A stretch of DNA of 38,041 nucleotides from Clostridia bacterium (lineage in GTDB: Bacteria > Bacillota > Clostridia > Christensenellales > Aristaeellaceae), in NCBI GenBank assembly GCA_017522345.1, contig JAFWZN010000101.1, forward strand, positions 1 to 38,041. The letters run 5' to 3'. Below, piece after piece: positions 7,889 through 15,062 of this stretch (the stretch's first letter is position 1; each line of letters starts with the position of its first letter). Made by a program: the position numbers and the translations under genes. The notes below the pieces were generated by a model. The model was not told the origin of the DNA and did not search any database. It saw only the letters and a program-made list of their open reading frames with translations.

Positions 7889-8501
7889 TCTCTGTCACCT
7901 CTAAAAACGCCTTTAAAATATTGAGCCCCACGCTTCCGCTTTTTTCCGGGTGGAACTGACAGCCGAAGACATTGCCGCTTGAAACGATGCCGGGAACAAA
8001 CAGATTTGCGTATTCGCTTCCCGCATTTAAGCAATCGAGCCCTTTTGCGTAGAAGGAATGCACGTAATACACATAGTCGCCGTTTTGTATGTATTTGGTG
8101 AGCGCGCATTCCTTTTGAATGGAAAGCGCGTTCCAGCCCATGTGCGGAACCTTGACCTTTTGGGTCAAATCGTTCGCCATCGGCGCAATCTCGCCCTTTA
8201 ACAGAGAAAGCCCTTTGTGCTCTCCGTATTCATAGCTTTTCTCAAAAAGCAGCTGCATGCCAAGACACACGCCCAGAAGCGGCGCGCCCGCCTTGGCGCG
8301 GGCAATGATAACGTCGCCAAGCCCCGATTTAAAAAGCTTTTCAGATGCGTCCGGGAACGCGCCTACGCCCGGCAGAATAATGCCGTCTGTGTTCATTAAA
8401 GCGTTTTTTTCGCTTGTTATGACCACGTCGTCCGTCAGCGTTTTTACCGCGCCCGAAATTGAATGCAGGTTTCCAACGCCGTAATCCACAATTGCTATCA
8501 T
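7881..8501 (-). CDS. hisH: Imidazole glycerol phosphate synthase glutaminase subunit HisH
   Basis: 206 residues, class I glutamine amidotransferase that supplies ammonia to HisF. The nucleophile is C79 in GVCLGMQLL, and the His-Glu pair is H184/E186 in CQFHPEKS. The oxyanion-strand residues around PGVGAF (44-49) are also typical. Overlaps of 4 nt with hisB and 8 nt with hisA point to translational coupling. Confidence 0.96.
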   Translation of the reverse strand: MIAIVDYGVGNLHSISGAVKTLTDDVVITSEKNALMNTDGIILPGVGAFPDASEKLFKSGLGDVIIARAKAGAPLLGVCLGMQLLFEKSYEYGEHKGLSLLKGEIAPMANDLTQKVKVPHMGWNALSIQKECALTKYIQNGDYVYYVHSFYAKGLDCLNAGSEYANLFVPGIVSSGNVFGCQFHPEKSGSVGLNILKAFLEVTENA

Positions 8502-9100
8502 GATAAAATCCCCTTGGTGCTGGGCATTTCGTTTTTGGTTTCCTCGTCGATCTTAAGAGACATTCTAATAGATCTTGCGGCGGCCTTGAACGCGCCCTCC
8601 AGAATGTGGTGGGTGTTGTAGCCTGCGAGGCGCTTTAAGTGCATGGTGATTTTGGCGTTCATGCAGAAGGCTCTCATGAATTCCTCGCCCAATTCCGTAT
8701 CAAAATCGCCAACCTTGTCCTTAAGACCGTCGATTTCGTAATTAAGATACGCCCTTGCGCCGAAATCCGTTGCGCAGAGAATGAGCGCGTCGTCCATGGG
8801 AAGAAGGATGTTCCCGTAGCGCTGAATGCCGCGTCCGTCGCCCGCCGCTTCCTTCATGCACTGCCCCAGCGCGATTGCGATATCCTCGGTCGTGTGGTGT
8901 GCGTCCACATCCATGTCGCCTGTGCATTTGACGGTCAAATCAAATCTGGAATGCGCGGAAAACAGGGTCAGCATGTGGTTTAAAAAGCCGCAGCCGGTGT
9001 CGATTTCGCTTTTGCCGGTTCCGTCCAAATTGATATATAGTTCGATATCGGTTTCCGTGGTTTTGCGTTTTACGCTTGCCTCTCGCACGGCGTGATCCAT
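8498..9100 (-). CDS. hisB: Imidazoleglycerol-phosphate dehydratase HisB
   Basis: 200 residues, the monofunctional dehydratase (no attached phosphatase domain). It converts imidazole glycerol phosphate to imidazole acetol phosphate. The manganese-binding repeats are seen as DVDAHHTTEDIAIALGQ and YNTHHILEGAFKAAARSIR, with the GCGFLNHML segment between. It sits 4 nt after hisC and overlaps hisH by 4 nt. Confidence 0.96.
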   Translation of the reverse strand: MDHAVREASVKRKTTETDIELYINLDGTGKSEIDTGCGFLNHMLTLFSAHSRFDLTVKCTGDMDVDAHHTTEDIAIALGQCMKEAAGDGRGIQRYGNILLPMDDALILCATDFGARAYLNYEIDGLKDKVGDFDTELGEEFMRAFCMNAKITMHLKRLAGYNTHHILEGAFKAAARSIRMSLKIDEETKNEMPSTKGILS

Positions 9101-9104
9101 CTCC

Positions 9105-10154
9105 TCACAGGATGCTTTTTACAGCGTCCAAGAATTTGTCCATTTGTTCATCGCTTCCTACGCTGATTCTGAGATATTCCTTCGTGCGTCCGCTCGGGAA
9201 ATAGCGAACGAGCACCTTTTTTTCATACAATGCCCTGTAAACGCGTTCCGCGTCGCCCTTCGGGGGGCGGGCAAAGATGAAATTGGCCTTGGAGGGCGTG
9301 CAGGTGAAGCCGAGGCTTTCAAGCGCCGCCTGAACGCGCGCGCGGGTTAAAATGATCTTTTCGCGGCACGCAATATAGTATTTTTCTTCCTCGACCGCCT
9401 TTTGTCCTGCAAGGAGGGAGAGGCGATTGATATTATAGGGATGAAAGGAGCAGCGCAGGCGGTTCAGGTCGGAAATGAGTTCTTCGCTTCCGACGGCGTA
9501 GCCGAGTCTTGCGCCGGCCAAGTTCCACGCCTTTGAAAACGTGCCGACAACCAGCAGATTTTCGTGTTTGGGAAGAAGCCTGCTTGCGCTTTCACCGCCG
9601 AATTCCACATACGCCTCGTCCACAATAACCACTTGATCCGGGTTGGCGGAAAGGATTTTCTCAATATCCGAAAGCGGAAGAAAGATGCCGGTCGGGGCGT
9701 TGGGATTTGCAATGATGATCGCACGGTCATTTCCCATGTAGTCGGAAATGTCAATGGTGAAATCCGCTTTGAGCGCAGGCCTTGCGCAGTTGATTCTGAA
9801 AAAATCTGCGATCACCGAGTAAAATCCATAGGTGATGTCGGGGTATTGAAATCCGTTTTCGCCAAAGGCGTACATTGCAATGGCCAGTACCTCGTCGCTT
9901 CCGTTGCCTGCGTAGACGTTTTTGTTTTCGACGCCGAACCGCTTTGAAAGCGCGCTGACGATGGGATTTAGGGTCGGGTCGGAATACAGATTGAGCTTTT
10001 GAGCCTCAGACACACAGAGCGCGTTCAAAACGCCCTCGGACGGCGGAAAGGGAGATTCGTTGGTGTTCAGCTTCACATACCCGCCGCCCTGCGGCTGTTC
10101 GCCGGGCGTGTAGGGAACCAGCTTTGTAAGGGAAGAATTCAGAAAACGGCTCAT
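9105..10154 (-). CDS. hisC: Histidinol-phosphate aminotransferase HisC
   Basis: 349 residues, class I/II PLP aminotransferase. Converts imidazole acetol phosphate and glutamate to histidinol phosphate. N-terminal KLNTNESPFPPS is the HisC signature, YAGNGSDEVL binds the cofactor phosphate, VIVDEAYVEF carries the PLP-contacting aspartate and tyrosine, and the Schiff-base lysine is K208 in TFSKAWNLAG. Start overlaps hisD by 4 nt. Confidence 0.95.
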   Translation of the reverse strand: MSRFLNSSLTKLVPYTPGEQPQGGGYVKLNTNESPFPPSEGVLNALCVSEAQKLNLYSDPTLNPIVSALSKRFGVENKNVYAGNGSDEVLAIAMYAFGENGFQYPDITYGFYSVIADFFRINCARPALKADFTIDISDYMGNDRAIIIANPNAPTGIFLPLSDIEKILSANPDQVVIVDEAYVEFGGESASRLLPKHENLLVVGTFSKAWNLAGARLGYAVGSEELISDLNRLRCSFHPYNINRLSLLAGQKAVEEEKYYIACREKIILTRARVQAALESLGFTCTPSKANFIFARPPKGDAERVYRALYEKKVLVRYFPSGRTKEYLRISVGSDEQMDKFLDAVKSIL

Positions 10155-11431
10155 TTTGAAAAATCCTCCCCGGCGCGAATGAGCGCGCTGCGCGCGTGCG
10201 CTTCAAGACCCTCGCTTCGTGCAAACGCTGCGACCTTGCCGGAAATCGCCTTTGTCGCTTCCTCGGTGTAGTAAAGATAGGAGGATTTTTTCACAAAATC
10301 ATCCACGGACAGGGGCGAGAAAAACCTTGCGCTTCCGCCGGTCGGGAGAACGTGGTTGGGACCTGCCATATAGTCGGCGAGGGGTTCGGGCGTGTAGCGG
10401 CCCAAGAAAATGCTGCCCGCCGCACGGATTTTGGGAAGATAGTCAAAGGGATTGTCCACGCAGATTTCAAGGTGCTCGGGCGCGCAAAGATTGGCGGCTT
10501 CAACGGCCGCGTCCATGTCCTTCACGATGTAGGCGCAGCCGTTTGAAAGAATGCTGGCCTTTGCGATTTCGTTTCTCGGCAGGGTTTCAAGCTGCTTTTC
10601 AAGCTCGATGTTGACCTTTTGCGCCAATTCAAGAGAATTGGTTACCAAAATCGCGCTTGCGAGTCTGTCGTGCTCGGCCTGCGAAAGAAGATCCGCCGCG
10701 ACAAATGCGGGATTCGACTTTTCGTCCGCCAGAATCAAAATTTCGCTGGGGCCCGCCGTCATATCCACGCCGATTACGCCGAACAGCTGCTTTTTGGCCA
10801 GCGTCACATAAATGTTTCCGGGGCCGACGACCTTGTCCACGCGCGGAATCGTGTCCGTGCCCAGCGCCAGCGCGGCAACCGCCTGCGCGCCGCCGGTTTT
10901 GTAGATTTCATTTACGCCGCAGAGGCTGGCCGCAGCAAGCAGCGGCGCGGGGATTTTTCCATCCTTGCCCGCGGGGGTTGTCAGCACAATGCGCTTGACG
11001 CCCGCAATTTTCGCCGGAATCAGGTTCATGAACACGCTCGACGGATACGCCGCCGTGCCGCCCGGCACATATGCGCCGACGCTTTCAAGGGGCAAAACGA
11101 CCTGTCCCATTTTGACGCCGTTTTCAAAAACCATGCTGAAGCCTTTACGCTTCTGGTTTTTGTGGTAGTTTTCGATGTTTTCTTTGGCTTCCATAAGTAT
11201 TGCCATGAAGTCGTCGTCCATCTGGGAAACCGCATCATTGATTTCCGCCTCGGTAACCTTGAGGCTTTCAAGCGTCTCGCAGTCGAATTTTCTGGCGTAT
11301 TTTAAAAGCGCTTCGTCGCCGTTTTCGCGTACGTCCCTAATGATTTCCTTTACGATTTCCTCGTATTTGCTTACGTCCTGAACGCCGCGTCCGGCGTTCA
11401 GTCTGGGCTCTCCCATCATGATTTTAAGCAT
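10151..11431 (-). CDS. hisD: Histidinol dehydrogenase HisD
   Basis: 426 residues, usual length. Carries out the last two NAD-dependent oxidations from histidinol to histidine. Key segments are VGPGNIYVTLAKK, the zinc-ligand region LLSQAEHDRLAS (residues 249-260, H254), the catalytic CAPEHLE (E319, H320) and MAGPNHVLPTGGSARF (355-370). The ATG at 11431 is 9 nt after GGAGG (11441-11445) and overlaps the end of hisG by 8 nt. Confidence 0.97.
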   Translation of the reverse strand: MLKIMMGEPRLNAGRGVQDVSKYEEIVKEIIRDVRENGDEALLKYARKFDCETLESLKVTEAEINDAVSQMDDDFMAILMEAKENIENYHKNQKRKGFSMVFENGVKMGQVVLPLESVGAYVPGGTAAYPSSVFMNLIPAKIAGVKRIVLTTPAGKDGKIPAPLLAAASLCGVNEIYKTGGAQAVAALALGTDTIPRVDKVVGPGNIYVTLAKKQLFGVIGVDMTAGPSEILILADEKSNPAFVAADLLSQAEHDRLASAILVTNSLELAQKVNIELEKQLETLPRNEIAKASILSNGCAYIVKDMDAAVEAANLCAPEHLEICVDNPFDYLPKIRAAGSIFLGRYTPEPLADYMAGPNHVLPTGGSARFFSPLSVDDFVKKSSYLYYTEEATKAISGKVAAFARSEGLEAHARSALIRAGEDFSK

Positions 11432-12050
11432 TTTTCATATCCTCCGAAAGCGCTCTGACCAGCGCGTTCACTTCGTCCTGTTTAAATTTGCTGGCGGGTT
11501 TGTTGGCGATGAGCCTCGCGCTCACCTCCGCTATGTCAAAAAGTACGTCAAGGCCGTTTTCTCTGAGCGTTTTGCCCGTTTCTACGATATCCACAATTAC
11601 GTCGGTGAGCCCAAGAATGGGCGCGATTTCAATCGATCCGTGAAGGGGAATCACCTCGATATCGCGGTTTCGGGATGCAAAGTAGCGCTTGGCGACGTTC
11701 GGGAATTTGGTCGCCACGCGAAGCAGCCTGTCCGTGTCGTCTGAAAAATCCTTTTTGCCCGCGACGGCGATTCTGCATTTGCCGATTTCAAGATCGATAA
11801 GTTCGTATACGTCCGCGCCGCTTTCCATTAAAACGTCGCGCCCGGCCACGCCGACGTCCGCAACGCCGTATTCCACATATACGGGCACGTCGCTGGGTTT
11901 TACGAGGAAAAAGCTGGCGTTTCCGTTGACGGAGGGAATGACGAGCCTTCTGTCGCCGGATTCCAGTTTGGGAAATTCATAACCCGCGCGCGCGAATTTT
12001 TCCAGCACGCTTTCGCCGAGCCTGCCCTTGGGAAGCGCAATATTCAGCAT
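11424..12050 (-). CDS. hisG: ATP phosphoribosyltransferase, short form HisG
   Basis: 208 residues, the short HisG without the C-terminal regulatory ACT-like domain. It joins ATP to PRPP as the committed step of histidine synthesis and needs HisZ for activity and feedback by histidine. Typical blocks are IALPKGRLGESVLEKF at the N-terminus, YGVADVGVAGRDVLME, and the PRPP loop GSIEIAPILGLTDVIVDIVETG. HisZ is encoded 4 nt upstream, as expected for the hetero-octameric enzyme. Confidence 0.96.
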   Translation of the reverse strand: MLNIALPKGRLGESVLEKFARAGYEFPKLESGDRRLVIPSVNGNASFFLVKPSDVPVYVEYGVADVGVAGRDVLMESGADVYELIDLEIGKCRIAVAGKKDFSDDTDRLLRVATKFPNVAKRYFASRNRDIEVIPLHGSIEIAPILGLTDVIVDIVETGKTLRENGLDVLFDIAEVSARLIANKPASKFKQDEVNALVRALSEDMKNA

Positions 12051-12054
12051 TTTC

Positions 12055-13110
12055 TTACACCTCTACAACAATCGAATACTTGTCCGCCGACGCGCCTTTT
12101 TTCTCGATGCGCACCGAAAGACCCTTCTTTCGAAGCTCCTCTGCTTTTTTCATAACCTCACCTGCATCCGCGCCGGCGCCATATACAACCAGCGCGTCGG
12201 CGTGGGAGCCGGGAATCATCCCGCCTTCAAGGTCGTTCAGATAAAGCGCAAAGCCGAGCGCGCCTATGCCGCGCAGAAATTTCTGCGAAAGGCCGTCGTA
12301 GCGGCCGCCGGAAAGCACCGCGCGATGCGCCGAGGGAATAAAGCCCTGAAACACCACGCCGGTGTAATAGCTTAAATCATTTCCGATTGAAAAATCGAGC
12401 CGCACGCGCTTTTCAAAGCCCAACGCGCGGAGTCCTTCAAAAATCACGCGCATATCCGAGACGGCCTTTTGATATTCCGCGTCCGCGCACAAGCCTTCAA
12501 GCGCGCAAAGGCCCGTTTCAAAGTCGCCGGGAAGCGCGCAAAGAGAGATCAGCGCATTTTTGCTTTCATTTGACACATCTGCGTTTTCCATAGCGGCGTT
12601 TAAGGCGCTTATGCTTTTGAATCTGAGCGCGTCCATGATTTCCCGCTGCGCCTTTTTGTCGGCGTTTGCCAGAAGCGGCTTTATAAGGCCCATATGCGAA
12701 ATATCCATGACGGAGCGAACGCTGATTTCTTCAAGCGTTTTAAGCGCCAGATTCAGCACCTCCAGCGTCTGCACCTCGTCAATATCGCCCAGCGTTTCAA
12801 GGCCCATCTGCTTAATTTCGCGGTATTCATGCGTGCGTTCATCGAGCCGGTATACATTTTCAAGGTAATACACCTTTTCTCCGGCGTCTTTGGTTGCGCG
12901 GCTGCCCTTGACAATGGACAGCGTTACATCGGGCTTGAGCGCAAGCAGTCGCCCCGACATATCCGAAAACGTAATGACAAAATCGCTTAAAAGAAAATCC
13001 CGGTTTTCAAGATATAAACTGTATTCTTCAAATTTGCGCATCCTGTACGCGCGATATCCCGCGCCCTCATAAAGAGATCTCAGATTCGCAATCAATGTCT
13101 CTTCACGCAT
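12055..13110 (-). CDS. hisZ: ATP phosphoribosyltransferase regulatory subunit HisZ
   Basis: 351 residues, a histidyl-tRNA-synthetase-like protein without aminoacylation activity or anticodon-binding domain. It senses histidine and activates short HisG. Class II synthetase traces include the motif-2-like RLLALKPDVT and YYLENVYRLDE stretches and the motif-3-like GALGFALYLNDL. It is the first gene of the operon; ATG at 13110 lies 8 nt after GGAGGA (13119-13124). The leader from the predicted start site is only about 55 nt, too short for a T-box. Confidence 0.93.
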   Translation of the reverse strand: MREETLIANLRSLYEGAGYRAYRMRKFEEYSLYLENRDFLLSDFVITFSDMSGRLLALKPDVTLSIVKGSRATKDAGEKVYYLENVYRLDERTHEYREIKQMGLETLGDIDEVQTLEVLNLALKTLEEISVRSVMDISHMGLIKPLLANADKKAQREIMDALRFKSISALNAAMENADVSNESKNALISLCALPGDFETGLCALEGLCADAEYQKAVSDMRVIFEGLRALGFEKRVRLDFSIGNDLSYYTGVVFQGFIPSAHRAVLSGGRYDGLSQKFLRGIGALGFALYLNDLEGGMIPGSHADALVVYGAGADAGEVMKKAEELRKKGLSVRIEKKGASADKYSIVVEV

Positions 13111-13171
13111 TCCAGAAATCCTCCAAATCCGCTTTAACTGTTTATCGCTTTACCACACTAAATTAAAAACG

Positions 13172-13200
13172 ATTATACACCAACATCCTCAGCCTGTCAA
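13172..13200 (-). promoter_or_regulatory. Consensus promoter of the his operon
   Basis: On the minus strand TTGACA (13195-13200), a 17-bp spacer and TATAAT (13172-13177): a perfect sigma-A promoter. Predicted transcription start near 13165. Confidence 0.9.
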
Positions 13201-13214
13201 GCGAAGAGGATGTT
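13182..13214. promoter_or_regulatory. Inverted repeat over the his promoter, operator candidate
   Basis: AACATCCTC (13182-13190) and GAGGATGTT (13206-13214) are perfect 9-bp arms around a 15-bp centre containing the hisZ -35 box. The right arm touches the candidate -35 of the divergent serpin promoter. The geometry fits a dimeric repressor site that could affect both promoters; the regulator is not identified (a TrpR-family HisR/YerC is one possibility by analogy). Confidence 0.6.
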
Positions 13215-13242
13215 TGGCACTGTGTGAAATTCCTGTTAGTAT
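13214..13242 (+). promoter_or_regulatory. Candidate promoter for the serpin gene
   Basis: TTGGCA (13214-13219), 17-bp spacer, TAGTAT (13237-13242), preceded by the extended -10 dinucleotide TG at 13234-13235. Confidence 0.5.
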
Positions 13243-13257
13243 AGCACATTTATGAAC

Positions 13258-13293
13258 GCGCGTCTATAAAAAGAGAGATTTTTATAGACGCGC
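13258..13293 (+). other. Perfect 15-bp hairpin in the serpin mRNA leader
   Basis: Arms 13258-13272 and 13279-13293 are exact inverted repeats of GCGCGTCTATAAAAA around the loop GAGAGA. No T run follows the second arm, so it is not a standard terminator. It would lie near the 5' end of the serpin transcript (predicted start about 13249). A weaker stem AAAATGC/GCATTTT follows at 13304-13321. Confidence 0.8.
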
Positions 13294-13386
13294 TCGTTTC
13301 GCAAAAATGCGCCTGCATTTTCAAAAAGCAACTTTTTCCTGCGTTTTTTCGACAAAATAATAAAGGAAATAAAAGGAGTGAAACAT

Positions 13387-14745
13387 GTGAAAAAAATCTT
13401 CCTTGCCGCCTCGCTGGTTTTCTCGCTGGCTGTTTCATGCGTTTTTGCGCCTTTTGCAGACGCGGAACCGATTTTTGAGGCGCAGACGCCCGCTGCCGCT
13501 TCCATGCCCGATCAAAGCGATTATCTGACGGACGACGGGTACATGGATTATGAGGCCTATTCAGAGGATTACCGCCTGTGGGCAAATGAAAACGCCGCAA
13601 AACGCGACGCAAATCGGCTTGCGCTCGATGAAGCCGAATCCCTAAACGCGTATTTTAAGGATATGTCCAAGGAAATCCTTGCACGGGAGGATCAGAAAAA
13701 CAAGGTTTTTTCGCCCGTCAATGTGTATTTTGCGCTTTCCATGCTGTCCGAAATCACGGATGGAGCGACAAGGGATGAAATCTTGCAGCTTTTAAACGCC
13801 GAAAGCGTCGAAGCGCTCCGCGCGCAGGCAAACGCGGTTTTTCTTTCCGTTTATGAAAACGACGGCGAGACAACCTCCATTCCCGCAGCGTCCGTGTGGC
13901 TTCGAAACGATATTGCCTACAAGCCGGACGCGCTTAAAATCCTTTGCGAAAACTATTTCGCCTCCTCCTTTTCAGGCGAAATGGGATCGAGCGAATACGA
14001 CCAAATGATTCAGAAATGGCTGTCGGAGGCAACGGGCGGCTTATTGGACGACGCGGCGAAGAAAATCACCTTTGACGCGAACACCATGATTGCGCTTGCG
14101 ACAAGCCTTTACTTCAAGGCCGGCTGGGAAAACGAATTCTCCACATCCCTCACGGAAGAAAACGTTTTTCACGGAATCATTGGCGATCAAACGGCGGAAT
14201 TTATGAAAAAAGGCGGCGCGGACGCCTATTATTGGGGTGAGAACTTCGGCGCGGTCGCTCTGCCCCTCACAAACGGCGGCGAAATGTGGTTCGTGCTTCC
14301 GGATGAAGGAATCGCGCCCGAAACTCTGTTTGAAGACGGCGGCATAATGACCCTTACGCAGAATCCCTACGATTGGCAGGATCAAAAAAGGCTCATTGTC
14401 AATAAATCCATTCCGAAATTCGACGTTGTCGGCGAAAACGATCTGATCGACGCGCTTAAAAACCTCGGGATTTGCGCGGCGTTCGACGCGGCGGAATCCG
14501 ACTTTACGCCCCTGACGGATATCGGCGAAATCGCCGTTTCCAAGGCGCAGCACGACGCGCGCGTGAAAATCGACGAGGAGGGAATCGAAGCCGCGGCCTA
14601 CACCGTGATCATGGCTTTCGCCACTTCCGCGCGTCCGCCCGAGGATCAGATGGATTTTATCGTAGATCGACCCTTCGCCTTTGTAATTACCTCCGAGGAC
14701 AACCTTCCCCTGTTTATGGGCGTTGTAAACCGCACGGATACGTGA
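13387..14745 (+). CDS. Secreted serpin-family protease inhibitor
   Basis: 452 residues. Serpins trap serine or cysteine proteases covalently after cleavage of the reactive-centre loop. A signal peptide covers about residues 1-26 (hydrophobic LAASLVFSLAVSCVFAPFADA); cleavage after ADA is likely, though the cysteine at residue 18 makes a lipoprotein conceivable. Serpin hallmarks include SPVNVYFALSML, the YFKAGWENEFS strand, and the C-terminal DRPFAFVIT and LFMGVV blocks. The hinge EEGIEAAAYT (from about residue 397) has the small-residue pattern of inhibitory serpins. The scissile bond falls near ATSA before PP, so P1 is probably Thr or Ser, suggesting elastase- or subtilisin-like targets. GTG at 13387 is 8 nt after AGGAG; an earlier GTG at 13378 overlaps that site. 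Confidence 0.92.
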   Translation: MKKIFLAASLVFSLAVSCVFAPFADAEPIFEAQTPAAASMPDQSDYLTDDGYMDYEAYSEDYRLWANENAAKRDANRLALDEAESLNAYFKDMSKEILAREDQKNKVFSPVNVYFALSMLSEITDGATRDEILQLLNAESVEALRAQANAVFLSVYENDGETTSIPAASVWLRNDIAYKPDALKILCENYFASSFSGEMGSSEYDQMIQKWLSEATGGLLDDAAKKITFDANTMIALATSLYFKAGWENEFSTSLTEENVFHGIIGDQTAEFMKKGGADAYYWGENFGAVALPLTNGGEMWFVLPDEGIAPETLFEDGGIMTLTQNPYDWQDQKRLIVNKSIPKFDVVGENDLIDALKNLGICAAFDAAESDFTPLTDIGEIAVSKAQHDARVKIDEEGIEAAAYTVIMAFATSARPPEDQMDFIVDRPFAFVITSEDNLPLFMGVVNRTDT

Positions 14746-14799
14746 ATTTCCGAAGAAGCGGGAAAATGTGTTTTGAAAGAAACGAAAAATATCAAAAAA

Positions 14800-14838
14800 G
14801 GGCTTATGCAGATTTTTGCTTCTGCATAAGCCCCTTTT
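14800..14838. terminator. Bidirectional terminator between serpin and feo genes
   Basis: Perfect 13-bp stem GGGCTTATGCAGA / TCTGCATAAGCCC with loop TTTTTGCT, flanked by A6 on the left and C-T4 on the right. It lies between convergent genes and shares its stem tip and loop with the terminator at 25981-26024. Confidence 0.85.
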
Positions 14839-14859
14839 GCATGCGTTTTTTTCGGTTGT

Positions 14860-15045
14860 TCAGCGCTCCTCAACGGAGAAGGGCGCATCGCTTTTTTTCG
14901 CGTGGCAAACGCCGCTCATGGCGCAGCTTGAACAGCCGCATGAACAGCCGCCTTTCCCTGCTTTTCTTTTCTTTACCTCATGAACGAGCGCGAGGCCAAA
15001 CAGGGAAGCAACCAAGAGAAGCACGATGATGGTAGGTGCGTTCAT
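14860..15045 (-). CDS. FeoB-associated Cys-rich membrane protein
   Basis: 61 residues. One N-terminal membrane helix (TIIVLLLVASLFGLALVHEV, about 4-23), a basic stretch KKRKAGKGG, then a cysteine cluster GCSCGCSSCAMSGVCH. This is the small protein often found next to FeoB in Bacillota; it probably assists ferrous iron uptake, perhaps by binding iron at the membrane, but its action is not established. The ATG at 15045 has CGAGGAGA upstream; a longer upstream reading frame overlaps feoB and is not used. It follows feoB by 17 nt. Confidence 0.85.
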   Translation of the reverse strand: MNAPTIIVLLLVASLFGLALVHEVKKRKAGKGGCSCGCSSCAMSGVCHAKKSDAPFSVEER

Positions 15046-15062
15046 ATTTGTCTCCTCGTAAT

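Noticed and set aside
13111..13170. T-box or histidine attenuator before hisZ
   Set aside because: The predicted leader is about 55 nt with no terminator/antiterminator pair and no His-codon leader peptide.
13385..13387. ATG at 13385 as the serpin start
   Set aside because: It is out of frame with the serpin; GTG at 13387 fits both frame and ribosome-site spacing.
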